A DNA stretch of 64,000 bases from an uncultured Lachnospiraceae bacterium (GCA_947173495.1 CAMWFQ010000002.1:186001-250000), one strand, 5' to 3'; counted from the stretch's first letter, positions 44,153-53,421 are shown. The notes: generated by a model from the letters alone, not told the origin. Numbers and translations: made by a program.

Positions 44153-45463
44153 TTACGAAATTTTTTCACGGTTGCTTTCAATGGTCACATGAATCCCGTC
44201 CTTCACCAGCTTTCTGAAGAAAAAACGTTCTACGTCCGTCTCCATGATATTGCTGGCAAAGTTTATCGTCAACTTATCTTCAAAACTGATAATGGCACAG
44301 TTGGTTCGGGAGGAGAATGGCTGTCCCATATAAATATCAAACCGGTCAATGTAAGGCTTCATATCATCCGGAACCCTGAGCGCGCCCATGTTTGTCAGTC
44401 CCGCGGAGGAATTTTTGTCCTGTACACGGGTATAAAACATTCTCACCACAAAATCCTTGATAAACAGCGGCACTACCCGGATCAGGGGATTTCGCTGGGT
44501 ATTGGCGTTGGTGGTGATATCTCCTTTCAGAAACTTCTCACTGATAAAATAGCGCATATAGTTGTGAACCTGAAGTACAATTTCCTCAAAGGTATACTCA
44601 CCCAGCCTGGGATCGATCACCGGATATACCATAGTAATAAAATTCCGCAGCGTTTTGGAAGGAAAAAAGCGCCGCAGATTTACGGGCATGGCTATCTTCA
44701 CCGGTCTCAGCTTCCAATGCCATTCCGACTGCTGCTTCTGCAAAAGCGCATATAAAAGAACCGCATTCAGATACTCCGTGATTGTGGCATGGTATTTTTT
44801 TGCCACCTCCATCACTTCCTTCACCGACATGATGCCATCGACTACATTAAACGTATAGAAGGGCTCCTTTGTCCCCCTGACACGGTAGGTCTTTTCTCCC
44901 GGACGGGCGGGACTCACCTGCGCGTTGGCATAGCGCATGTACGCATCCTCCAGCTCCCCGGGATCCGGCGCTTCGTCCACATCCTTAACAAACCATCCGT
45001 TGGAGATCTCATGGCCCAGAAGCCGCAGATAGACCGCAGTGATGGTCTGAAGTACGCACATTCCTCCGGTGCCATCCCCCAGACAATGATGGGCTTCCAA
45101 TGAAATCCTGCGGTCATGATAATACACGCGCAGCAAATACCGGTTTCCCGCTTTAAAAGGCATGGGCATGCAAAAATTGCGGATATCCTCCTGGACAAAA
45201 GGGCCCGGACGGTTATTGGGCTCCAGATACCGCCAGAACAGTCCCTTACGAATCGCTGTTTTATATGTTGGAAAACGGGTAAGCGCAATATCCACCGCCT
45301 GCTGCAGAATCTCCGGATCAACAGCCTGCTTTAAGACCACCGACAGCCGGTAAACAGAAGAAAAATCCCTGCGCTGCAGGGTGGGATAAACAATAGCGGA
45401 CAAATCCAGCTTATACCATATCTTTGATTCCCGTCTGATGCTCCGGCCTTTTTGCTTTTTCAC
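44153..45463 (-). CDS. Condensation-domain-like acyltransferase
   Basis: A 436-residue protein of the CoA-dependent acyltransferase/condensation superfamily. The active-site motif is EAHHCLGDGTGGMCVLQ (HHxxxDG). The N-terminal YPTLQRRDFSSVYRLSVVLK and the C-terminal SAGLTNMGALRVPDDMKPYI and NCAIISFEDKLTINF match the two-lobed fold of alcohol acetyltransferase-like proteins. The GTG start at 45463 with GAGGAA upstream is chosen over 45517. A TATACT -10 lies upstream. Substrate unknown. Confidence 0.82.
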   Translation of the reverse strand: MKKQKGRSIRRESKIWYKLDLSAIVYPTLQRRDFSSVYRLSVVLKQAVDPEILQQAVDIALTRFPTYKTAIRKGLFWRYLEPNNRPGPFVQEDIRNFCMPMPFKAGNRYLLRVYYHDRRISLEAHHCLGDGTGGMCVLQTITAVYLRLLGHEISNGWFVKDVDEAPDPGELEDAYMRYANAQVSPARPGEKTYRVRGTKEPFYTFNVVDGIMSVKEVMEVAKKYHATITEYLNAVLLYALLQKQQSEWHWKLRPVKIAMPVNLRRFFPSKTLRNFITMVYPVIDPRLGEYTFEEIVLQVHNYMRYFISEKFLKGDITTNANTQRNPLIRVVPLFIKDFVVRMFYTRVQDKNSSAGLTNMGALRVPDDMKPYIDRFDIYMGQPFSSRTNCAIISFEDKLTINFASNIMETDVERFFFRKLVKDGIHVTIESNREKIS

Positions 45464-45563
45464 ACTCTGTTCCTCGACTTTAATAAAATATAATTTAGTA
45501 TACCACAAAAACAGCATGATGTGTTAAAATGAACGCGAATAAATTTTTCTGTAACGATTCAGC

Positions 45564-45591
45564 CGGGTCTGCGCATTTGCCGCGCAGATCC
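45564..45591. repeat. CTGCGC hairpin (repeat D), copy 1
   Basis: GGGTCTGCGC and GCGCAGATCCC flank ATTTGCC. The same hairpin, with changes on both arms, occurs at 53258-53282. It follows AACGATTCAGC (45553-45563) and lies 35 nt before the esterase gene. Confidence 0.6.
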
Positions 45592-45625
45592 CGCAGCCTT
45601 ATAGATCCACAGGAGGAATGATCTC

Positions 45626-46600
45626 ATGAGTTCCAGAAAATTAGTTTCCCTGAAACCCTCGGCAGAAACGGTTAATCAGAATATGATGGGACTGATCCGA
45701 AAAGTCCACGGCATGATCGAAAAACCTGATATCGAAAAACATCGTCAGTCTCAGGATCATGTAGGGGCTCTTCTGGGCAGCTCCAGAGATTTTCTCATAC
45801 GAAATGCAAAAATAGACGATATGGACGGAGAATGGGTCTCTGTAAACCGGGCCCATATGAAGAAATATGTGATCCTCTATTGCCACGGCGGCGGTTATTC
45901 CACCGGCAGCAGTCTCTATGCCAGAACCCTCACCACCAAGCTTGCCGCCAGCACCTCCATGGATGTGCTCAGCTTTGACTATCGTCTGGCACCGGAACAT
46001 CCCTATCCGGCTGCCATAGAGGATGCCATGAAAGCCTGGAATTACCTGATGCTTCTGGGATATGGTGCCAGAGATGTGATCGTAGCCGGAGATTCTGCGG
46101 GCGGTAATCTGGCACTGTCTCTGGTGCTTCATTTAAAAGACCAGGAGCGGATTCTGCCCAGAGGGCTGGTACTGATGTCACCCTGGACGGATCTGACCTC
46201 TTCCGGTGAAAGCCATGTGTCCAATGCGGAGGTGGATCCTATCCTGGACGCTCCCTATATTGAAGAGATGATCTCCAATTATACCCGCCAGAAAGCTGCC
46301 GCGGCAACGGAAGAAGAGAGAAAGGAAGGGATCCCTGCGCCGGCAGACCTTGCAGATCCCTTTGTCTCTCCCCTTTTCGGAGATTTCTCAGGTTTTCCGC
46401 CCACCTATATCCAGGCCGGTGAAAATGAAATCCTGCTCTCCGATTCTACCCGCCTCCACGCTAAAATGGTAGAGGAAAATGTATCTGTAAAACTGGATAT
46501 CTTTAAAGGCATGTGGCACGTATTCCAGATGTCGCCTCTCAAAATCTCTCACGATGCCATGGATAAAAACGCGGAATTTATTTACGATATCTGCCGGTAA
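45626..46600 (+). CDS. Alpha/beta hydrolase, hormone-sensitive-lipase (esterase) type
   Basis: A 324-residue esterase: oxyanion motif ILYCHGGGYSTGSSLYARTL, SFDYRLAPEHPYPAAIEDAM, nucleophile elbow VIVAGDSAGGNLALSLVL, acid region PPTYIQAGENEILLSD and histidine in FKGMWHVFQMSP. No signal peptide, so cytoplasmic. AGGAGGAATG precedes the ATG. It is divergent from the acyltransferase/zinc-ribbon pair, separated by about 160 bp, suggesting opposite activities on one substrate; this is inference. Confidence 0.9.
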   Translation: MSSRKLVSLKPSAETVNQNMMGLIRKVHGMIEKPDIEKHRQSQDHVGALLGSSRDFLIRNAKIDDMDGEWVSVNRAHMKKYVILYCHGGGYSTGSSLYARTLTTKLAASTSMDVLSFDYRLAPEHPYPAAIEDAMKAWNYLMLLGYGARDVIVAGDSAGGNLALSLVLHLKDQERILPRGLVLMSPWTDLTSSGESHVSNAEVDPILDAPYIEEMISNYTRQKAAAATEEERKEGIPAPADLADPFVSPLFGDFSGFPPTYIQAGENEILLSDSTRLHAKMVEENVSVKLDIFKGMWHVFQMSPLKISHDAMDKNAEFIYDICR

Positions 46601-46719
46601 ACGGGAATTTACTGCAGCCGGAATTTCATAACGATTTAGCCTCCGGCTTCATAGCTGCAAAATCCGGTCAAATATCCTTATGTGGGCCTGCGCATAAAAA
46701 GTTTTACACATCATTTTTT

Positions 46720-46748
46720 AGACAAAAATTTCAATTGTCTGTTATAAT
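46720..46748 (+). promoter_or_regulatory. Promoter and inverted repeat upstream of the VanR-like gene
   Basis: TATAAT at 46743-46748. The inverted repeat AGACAA (46720-46725) / TTGTCT (46735-46740) occupies the -35 area, which lacks a good hexamer. This layout suits activation by the response regulator itself. Confidence 0.5.
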
Positions 46749-46769
46749 GTAATGTCAGGAGGAAATTTT

Positions 46770-47468
46770 ATGAGCGAAAAAATACTAGTTGTTGATGACG
46801 AAAAAGAAATTACTGATTTGATTTCCCTTTACTTACAAAATGAAAACTATACGGTCTACTCTTTTTATGACTCTCTGGAGGCATGCAAAAAGATAGAAAC
46901 AGCAGAGCTTGATCTGGCCATACTGGATGTGATGATGCCCAAGATGGACGGCTTTGCTCTGTGCCAGAAGATCCGGGAAACCCACAATTATCCGATTATT
47001 ATGCTGACTGCCAAGGATGATGAGATGGACAAGATCACAGGTCTTACTCTGGGCGCCGACGACTACATTACCAAACCCTTCCGGCCTCTGGAGCTGATCG
47101 CAAGGGTGAAGGCCCAGCTCCGGCGCTACAAAAAATACAACGCAGTTTCTCCTGCAGATGAATCTCATATTATCACACACGGCGGGCTTATGCTCAACAA
47201 TCTCACCCATGAGTGCACATTAGATGAAAAACCGCTCTCCCTTACACCGACAGAATTCACAATCCTTTATGTTCTCTGTCAGCAGAAGGGGCGGGTGATC
47301 AGTGCAGAAGAGCTTTTCCACTCTGTGTGGGGAGAAGAATATTTCAGCAAGAGTAACAATACCATCACGGTGCATATCAGGCATCTGCGCGAGAAAATGA
47401 ACGATTCTTTTGAAGACCCCAAGTATATCAAAACAGTCTGGGGGTGCGGATACAAAATTGAAGGTTAA
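46770..47468 (+). CDS. VanR-like OmpR-family response regulator
   Basis: A 232-residue regulator: receiver (KILVVDDEKEITDLISLYL, phosphoacceptor in LAILDVMMPKMDGFALCQ, KPFRPLELIARVKAQLRRYK) and winged-helix output (LTPTEFTILYVLCQQKGRVI, NTITVHIRHLREKMNDSFED, KYIKTVWGCGYKIEG). The ATG at 46770 has AGGAGG upstream; the in-frame ATG at 46752 precedes that site. The sequence resembles VanR of glycopeptide resistance systems, but no vanHAX genes are present. Confidence 0.93.
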   Translation: MSEKILVVDDEKEITDLISLYLQNENYTVYSFYDSLEACKKIETAELDLAILDVMMPKMDGFALCQKIRETHNYPIIMLTAKDDEMDKITGLTLGADDYITKPFRPLELIARVKAQLRRYKKYNAVSPADESHIITHGGLMLNNLTHECTLDEKPLSLTPTEFTILYVLCQQKGRVISAEELFHSVWGEEYFSKSNNTITVHIRHLREKMNDSFEDPKYIKTVWGCGYKIEG

Positions 47469-48603
47469 GGACAAAGTCAAATTCATGCTGTTTTTGAGTC
47501 TCTCTCTGCTTCTTGCAGTAGGGATTGGTTTTGGTGTCTACTATCTAGCGGACGTGATTTTTAACGGCTCTGTCCTGGACTGGCTGGCGGAACACTATTT
47601 TTACCTTGAAACCTACTTCGATCCGGTATCCGGGAAATCCAGTACCATCTACCGCCCTGACTGGCCGAAAATCAAGGGACTTTTCCTGACGCTGTTTTTT
47701 GTGATCCTTGTGATTTTTGCACTTTCCGTCTATCCGATATCCTACTTTCACGCCAAAAAACAGGTGAAAAAATCCATCTCAGCCACCGGACGGATGCTTC
47801 ATACCTACATGCATCACGATCTCGATTCCACGGATGTATTTCCTGCCGCTTATGCAGAAATCGCCGCCCAGGTGGTACAGATCAAATCCGCCATGCAGCG
47901 TCATGAGCAGGCTATGAGAGATGAAACCGACCGCAGGAATGATCTGATCACTTATCTTGCCCACGACCTGAAAACACCTCTGACTTCTATTATCGGGTAT
48001 CTGGATCTTTTGGAGGAAGCCGCCGATATGCCTTCCGATCAGCGGCAGAAATATATCCATGTCACACTGGAAAAAGCTCTGCGGCTGGAAAAACTCATCA
48101 ATGAATTCTTTGAAATTACAAGATACAACCTTCAGCAGATCATTCTGGAAAAGGAGACCATCGACCTCTCCTTTATGCTGATGCAGCTTACAGATGAGTT
48201 TTATCCTCTGCTTTCCGCTCACGGAAACACCGTGGAACTCCAGGCCGAGGAGGAGCTGAATGTGTATGGAGACTCCGTGAAACTGGCAAGAGTGTTCAAC
48301 AATATTCTGAAAAATGCCATTTCCTACAGCTATCCCAATACTCCCATCAAAGTCTATGCCGGTAAACGGGAAAAAGATATTTTCATCTGCTTTATCAATC
48401 AGGGAAAAACCATCCCCGCCGAAAAGCTCAATACCATCTTTGAAAAATTCTTTCGTCTGGACGAAGCCCGGAGCACCAATACCGGCGGCGCCGGCCTCGG
48501 ACTTGCCATTGCAAAGGAGATCGTTACCCTTCACGGCGGCCTCATAAGCGCCTCCAGCGAAAATGAAATGACCACCTTCAGCGTTTCGCTTCCGTTATAT
48601 TAA
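47458..48603 (+). CDS. VanS-like sensor histidine kinase
   Basis: A 381-residue kinase: membrane segments at about 8-30 and 80-100 separated by a short extracellular loop, dimerisation box NDLITYLAHDLKTPLTSIIG (phosphoacceptor His), N box VFNNILKNAISYSYPNTPIK, and GGAGLGLAIAKEIVTLHGG. The TTG at 47458, preceded by GGGGTG and overlapping the regulator stop, is the most likely start. The short sensor loop resembles VanS types. Confidence 0.92.
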   Translation: MKVKDKVKFMLFLSLSLLLAVGIGFGVYYLADVIFNGSVLDWLAEHYFYLETYFDPVSGKSSTIYRPDWPKIKGLFLTLFFVILVIFALSVYPISYFHAKKQVKKSISATGRMLHTYMHHDLDSTDVFPAAYAEIAAQVVQIKSAMQRHEQAMRDETDRRNDLITYLAHDLKTPLTSIIGYLDLLEEAADMPSDQRQKYIHVTLEKALRLEKLINEFFEITRYNLQQIILEKETIDLSFMLMQLTDEFYPLLSAHGNTVELQAEEELNVYGDSVKLARVFNNILKNAISYSYPNTPIKVYAGKREKDIFICFINQGKTIPAEKLNTIFEKFFRLDEARSTNTGGAGLGLAIAKEIVTLHGGLISASSENEMTTFSVSLPLY

Positions 48604-48635
48604 CCGGGAAGGGGCGATTTTCTTCCTGCCCGCCG

Positions 48636-48721
48636 CACGGGGCGCACGTTGCGTCAGCAACAACTTCACCTGTGCGCCCTGCGCATAAAATCGAGCAGGG
48701 GAATGTACTTCTCCCTGCTCG
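48636..48721. repeat. Hairpin repeat B, intergenic copy acting as terminator
   Basis: Hairpin 1: GGGCGCA (48640-48646) with TGCGCCC (48673-48679), enclosing GTTGC-GTCA-GCAAC and AACTTC; then TGCGCA. Hairpin 2: a 9-bp stem CGAGCAGGG (48692-48700) with its complement (48713-48721), loop GAATGTACTTCT, followed by TTATTTTTT. Hairpin 2 would terminate the VanS transcript and could also serve the convergent purL. Confidence 0.8.
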
Positions 48722-48745
48722 TTATTTTTTATATTCTGACTGCTC

Positions 48746-51700
48746 TTACCTGAAATACGCTACTCCGGACTCAAATATTTTCAGATCCTGTTCCCCGTAA
48801 ATATTGATGGCTACTCCTTTACCGCGTCTCTCTGCATGTGCCATTTTTCCGAATACTCTTCCATCCGGAGAGGTGATTCCTTCAATCGCTTCATAGGATC
48901 CATTGATATTCCATTCTTCATCCATGGAAACATTCCCTTCCGGATCGGCATACTGGGTAGCCACCTGCCCGTTTGCAAACAGCTTTTCGATCCACTCCCC
49001 GGACGCCACAAACCGCCCCTCGCCATGGGACGCTGCAGACACATACGTCTCACCGGCCCTTGCCATGCGCAGCCAGGGGGATTTGTCTGACACAACTTTC
49101 GTATAAACCATGCGGGAAATATGCCGGTTAATGGTATTAAAGGTCAGTGTGGGCGAATCCTCCTTCTGTCCAGTGATCTCTCCATATGGCACCAGTCCCA
49201 GCTTGATCAGCGCCTGGAATCCATTACAGATACCAAGGATCAGTCCATCCCTTTCCTTCAGAAGACGCATCAGCGCTTCCCTGATATGAGCGTTGCGGAA
49301 TGCCGTCGCAAAGAACTTTGCGCTTCCATCCGGCTCGTCTCCTGCCGAGAAGCCGCCCGGGAACATCACGATCTGAGCCCTGTCGATCTCCTTCTCAAAA
49401 ACAGCCACCGACTGCCTGATATCCTCCGCCGACTGATTCCGGAACACCTTCGTTACCACATCAGCTCCCGCTCTTGTGAACGCCTTCTCAGAATCATACT
49501 CACAGTTGGTTCCCGGAAATACGGGAATAAAGACATTCGGCCTTGCAACTTTATGTCTGCACACATAAATGTTATCCGCCCGGTAAACCTCTGATTTAAC
49601 AGGTTCTCCGCCTTCCTCTGCCCTGGTGGGGAACACCCTTTCCAGCCTGGATTTCCATGCCGCAAGCGCCTCCTCCATGGTTACATGCACCTCTTTGTAG
49701 GTAAAGAGACCATCTTTTCTGACCTCGCCAGCCTTACGGAAGTTCAATTCCTTTATTTCACTCTCGCTGCTTTCAAGAAGAGCAAGCGCGTCCTTCTTAC
49801 TCATCTCAAGCACCAGATCCCCCAGACCGTTCTCAAACAGCTCCCCGGGACGCAGCTCGTCGCAGAAGCTTACGCCCAGCTGGTTTCCGAAGGCCATCTT
49901 GCTCACTCCCGCCAGAAGTCCGGCGCTCTCCATCGCATAAGCCGCCTTCACCAGCCCCTTCCGCATCAGCTTTGTGATAAAGCGGTAGGTCTGCATCACA
50001 TGATCATAAACCGGTATATCATATTCATCTTTGTCAAACCAGAACTGAAGCAGATAATCTCCCGCCTCTTTCAGCTCCGGCGTTATGATATTTTTCAGTT
50101 CGGCCACATCCACTGCAAAGGAAACCAGCGTGGGAGGGACGTCAATTTCATTAAAGGTTCCCGACATACTGTCCTTGCCGCCGATAGAAGGAAGCCCATA
50201 CCCGATCTGGGCGTCATAGGCCCCCAGAAGGGCGGCAAAAGGCTGACTCCACTTTTCCGGCTGCTCTGTCATGCGCCGGAAATATTCCTGGAAGGTAAAG
50301 CGGATCTTTTCAAAGTCGCCGCCCGCCGCCACGATCTTTGCCATGGACTGGGTTACGGCATAGACCGCTCCATGATAGGGGCTCCAGGAAGAAAGATATG
50401 GATCGAAGCCATAGCTCATCATGGTAACGGTATCTGTTTTTCCTTCCAGTACCGGCAGCTTCGCCACCATAGTCTGGACTTCCGTCAGCTGATATTTTCC
50501 ACCGTAGGGCATGACTACGCTGCCTGCGCCGATGGAAGAGTCAAACATCTCTACCAGCCCTTTCTGGGAACATACATTCAGATCCTGCAGCCCCGTAAGC
50601 CACGCGCCTTTGATATCTCCCTTCTTCAGAGCCTCCTCTACCCCCGGAATGGCTGTCTTCTTCAGATAATTATTCTGCTGATCGGGAATATCCACCCGTA
50701 CATCTGTCTCCTGGCGCGCGCCGTTGGTGTCCAGGAAAGCCCTGGAGATATTCACGATCTCCTTCCCCCTCCATTTCAGTATCAGACGGGGTTCTTCGGT
50801 GACCACTGCAACCGGTACCGCCTCAAGATTTTCCTCCTGCGCATATTTCAAAAACCGTTCCACTTCTCCCGGATCCACCACCACTGCCATTCTCTCCTGA
50901 GACTCGGAAATAGCAAGCTCTGTGCCGTCCAGTCCTGCATATTTTTTCGGTACTTTGTCAAGATCTACCACAAGCCCATCCGCCAGCTCGCCGATCGCCA
51001 CTGAGACGCCGCCCGCTCCGAAATCGTTACATTTCCTGATCATCCGTGAGACCTCGCCTCTGCGGAACAGTCTCTGGATCTTGCGTTCCGTGGGAGCATT
51101 GCCCTTCTGCACCTCGGCTCCGCAGGTCTCTATAGAGCTTTCCGTATGCACCTTGGAGGACCCGGTTGCACCGCCGCATCCATCGCGCCCGGTCCTGCCG
51201 CCCAGAAGAATGATCACATCGCCGGGGTCCGAGGTTCCTCTGACCACATTTTTCCTGGGAGCCGCGCCCATCACGGCGCCGATCTCCATACGCTTTGCCA
51301 CATAATCCGGATGGTAAATTTCCTTCACATAACCGGTTGCAAGCCCGATCTGATTCCCGTAAGAGGAATAGCCGTCCGCCGCGCCCTTTACCAGCTTTTT
51401 CTGGGAAAGTTTGCCTTTCAGCGTTTCCGAAACAGGCCGTGTGGGATCCGCCGCACCTGTGATCCTCATCGCCTGATATACATAGCCTCTTCCCGACAGA
51501 GGATCTCTGATCGCGCCTCCCAGACAGGTAGCCGCCCCTCCGAAGGGTTCTATTTCCGTAGGATGATTGTGCGTTTCATTTTTAAAGAATACCAGCCACT
51601 CTTCCGTGACAGGTCCGTCTCCATAGTCCATTTCCACAGGAACCACCACGGAACAGGCATTGATCTCATCCGATTCTTCCATGTCCGCAAGCTTTCCATC

Positions 51701-52564
51701 CCGTTTGAGTTTGCGCATGGCCATCAGCGCCAGGTCCATCAGACAGACATATTTATCCTCTCTGCCTGCAAAAATCTCATTTCTGGTATCCAGATAACTC
51801 TGATATGTCATTTCAAGCGGCGCTTTGTAATATCCCTCTTTGAATTCAATATTTTTAAGCTCCGTGGAAAAGGTGGTGTGACGGCAATGATCCGACCAGT
51901 AAGTATCCAGCACCCGGATCTCCGTCATGGTAGGGTCTCTGTGCTCCTGCTGCCTGTAATAATTCTGAATATGGAGAAAATCCTTAAAGGTCATGGCAAG
52001 CGAAAGCGATTCATACAATTTCTGAAGCTCCTGCTGCGGTAAATCCTGAAAGCCATCAAATACTGCCACATCGGCAGGTTCCTCATAATCCGTTATCAGG
52101 GTATCCGGCTTCTCCAGACCCGTTTCCCTGGAATCCACAGGATTGATACAATATGCCCTGATCTTTTCAAACTCCTCATCGGAGATCTCTCCGCTGATCA
52201 GATAAGTAACCGCCGTTTTGATCACAGGCTCCTCATCTTCCTTTAAAAACCGGATACACTGCATGGCGGAATCCGCCCGCTGGTCAAACTGTCCCGGAAG
52301 AAATTCCACTCCGAACACCCTGGTATCTTCCGGAATATCTATCACTTCCCTGTAAAGCAAATCTACCGGCGGCTCTGAAAAAACGCTCTGCAGAGCCTGC
52401 TCGAATATTTCTTCCGAAATATTCTCCACATCGTACCGGATCAGCACCCGTACCTGCCGGATCCCTGTGATCCCCAGATAACTGCCGATCTCTTCTTTTA
52501 ATTCCTTTGCCTTTACCGCAAAGGGTGTTTTCTTTTCTACATAAATGCGTTTTACATTTCCCAT
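48746..52564 (-). CDS. purL: Phosphoribosylformylglycinamidine synthase (single-chain PurL)
   Basis: Fourth step of purine synthesis, converting FGAR to FGAM. The 1272-residue chain fuses PurS-like N-terminus, two AIRS-type catalytic halves (NHPTEIEPFGGAATCLGGAI, RDPLSGRGYVYQAMRITGAA, IGGKDSMSGTFNEIDVPPTL) and a C-terminal glutamine amidotransferase (GGFSAGDEPDGSAKFFATAF, nucleophile Cys in ILGICNGFQALIKLG, His/Glu in ASHGEGRF). It is a complete large-type enzyme. No other pur gene is adjacent. Confidence 0.97.
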   Translation of the reverse strand: MGNVKRIYVEKKTPFAVKAKELKEEIGSYLGITGIRQVRVLIRYDVENISEEIFEQALQSVFSEPPVDLLYREVIDIPEDTRVFGVEFLPGQFDQRADSAMQCIRFLKEDEEPVIKTAVTYLISGEISDEEFEKIRAYCINPVDSRETGLEKPDTLITDYEEPADVAVFDGFQDLPQQELQKLYESLSLAMTFKDFLHIQNYYRQQEHRDPTMTEIRVLDTYWSDHCRHTTFSTELKNIEFKEGYYKAPLEMTYQSYLDTRNEIFAGREDKYVCLMDLALMAMRKLKRDGKLADMEESDEINACSVVVPVEMDYGDGPVTEEWLVFFKNETHNHPTEIEPFGGAATCLGGAIRDPLSGRGYVYQAMRITGAADPTRPVSETLKGKLSQKKLVKGAADGYSSYGNQIGLATGYVKEIYHPDYVAKRMEIGAVMGAAPRKNVVRGTSDPGDVIILLGGRTGRDGCGGATGSSKVHTESSIETCGAEVQKGNAPTERKIQRLFRRGEVSRMIRKCNDFGAGGVSVAIGELADGLVVDLDKVPKKYAGLDGTELAISESQERMAVVVDPGEVERFLKYAQEENLEAVPVAVVTEEPRLILKWRGKEIVNISRAFLDTNGARQETDVRVDIPDQQNNYLKKTAIPGVEEALKKGDIKGAWLTGLQDLNVCSQKGLVEMFDSSIGAGSVVMPYGGKYQLTEVQTMVAKLPVLEGKTDTVTMMSYGFDPYLSSWSPYHGAVYAVTQSMAKIVAAGGDFEKIRFTFQEYFRRMTEQPEKWSQPFAALLGAYDAQIGYGLPSIGGKDSMSGTFNEIDVPPTLVSFAVDVAELKNIITPELKEAGDYLLQFWFDKDEYDIPVYDHVMQTYRFITKLMRKGLVKAAYAMESAGLLAGVSKMAFGNQLGVSFCDELRPGELFENGLGDLVLEMSKKDALALLESSESEIKELNFRKAGEVRKDGLFTYKEVHVTMEEALAAWKSRLERVFPTRAEEGGEPVKSEVYRADNIYVCRHKVARPNVFIPVFPGTNCEYDSEKAFTRAGADVVTKVFRNQSAEDIRQSVAVFEKEIDRAQIVMFPGGFSAGDEPDGSAKFFATAFRNAHIREALMRLLKERDGLILGICNGFQALIKLGLVPYGEITGQKEDSPTLTFNTINRHISRMVYTKVVSDKSPWLRMARAGETYVSAASHGEGRFVASGEWIEKLFANGQVATQYADPEGNVSMDEEWNINGSYEAIEGITSPDGRVFGKMAHAERRGKGVAINIYGEQDLKIFESGVAYFR

Positions 52565-52614
52565 TGTGAAATCACTTTCCCTCCGTTTGTCACATAACAG
52601 GCTTCTTTTTCCTT

Positions 52615-53199
52615 CTATTCCTCATACACCAGTCCCTGCATTACATACAAGATCTCTCTGTCCACTGCCGCCTCCGGAATCTTTCTTGTCTGAGAGGCAA
52701 TCTTCAGCCCTTCCAGCACATACATGATATTCCTGGCGGCTCCTCTCGGATCCTCACAATAAAACTCACCGCTCTCCATGCCTGCGCGGATCAGCTTCTC
52801 AAGCACACGCACCGCAGTATCGAACTGACGCTTCATCAGATTCTCTCCGGGCGGTACCTGATTCTCAAAAAAATACTCATAAATAGCAATATTCAGAGAA
52901 GGTTCTCTGGAAAGCAGCTCTCTTTTCTGCTCCTTTAAAAACAACGCAAGGATGTCAGATGGCGCTGCCTGCTCGGGAATACTCCCGGCAAATACGTCAT
53001 CTGCATCCTCCTGCTCTAATTTGAGAACCTCCTCGAACAGCTCTCTGGTATTCTGAAAATAAAGGTAAAGCCCCCCGCGGCTAATCTCACAGGCTTCCAC
53101 AATATCCTTCATGGTTACCTGCTTATACCCTTTTTCTGCAAATACCTTTCTGGCTGTCTCTATAATATGCTTTTTCTTCTGTGCCGCCTTGTCGCTCAT
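52615..53199 (-). CDS. TetR-family transcriptional regulator
   Basis: A 194-residue repressor-type protein: IIETARKVFAEKGYKQVTMK, IVEACEISRGGLYLYFQNTR in the DNA-binding domain, and a helical ligand domain with SLNIAIYEYFFENQVPPGEN. It ends 50 nt before purL on the same strand. The long gap upstream (53200-53421) holds hairpins only. Target unknown. Confidence 0.9.
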   Translation of the reverse strand: MSDKAAQKKKHIIETARKVFAEKGYKQVTMKDIVEACEISRGGLYLYFQNTRELFEEVLKLEQEDADDVFAGSIPEQAAPSDILALFLKEQKRELLSREPSLNIAIYEYFFENQVPPGENLMKRQFDTAVRVLEKLIRAGMESGEFYCEDPRGAARNIMYVLEGLKIASQTRKIPEAAVDREILYVMQGLVYEE

Positions 53200-53257
53200 G
53201 CCGCTGCTCCTGCATTCGGGATCCTTCTGTTTTTACTTTGAAAGTATCGAACACTTA

Positions 53258-53333
53258 CGGCAGGTCTGCGCACTTGCTGCGCTGACCGTACAGCGCCAAA
53301 ATGCCTGCTTTTGGCATTTTATGCGCATCCCCC
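53258..53333. repeat. CTGCGC hairpin (repeat D), copy 2, plus a second stem
   Basis: GGTCTGCGCA and TGCGCTGACC flank CTTGC (53258-53282), matching the copy at 45564. It is followed by AAAATGCC/GGCATTTT (about 53297-53319) and ATGCGCA. The 53200-53421 gap contains nothing else that I recognise. Confidence 0.6.
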
Positions 53334-53421
53334 TAAGGTTCAAAGTAACCCCCTTTCATTCATGGTGGTATCTGCAATACCGATATGGGGGTTACTATGT
53401 ATGAATCATATCATGATTTTT

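Noticed and set aside
49685..51004. 439-codon open frame opposite purL
   Set aside because: Antisense to conserved catalytic regions of PurL; composition is that of a shadow frame.
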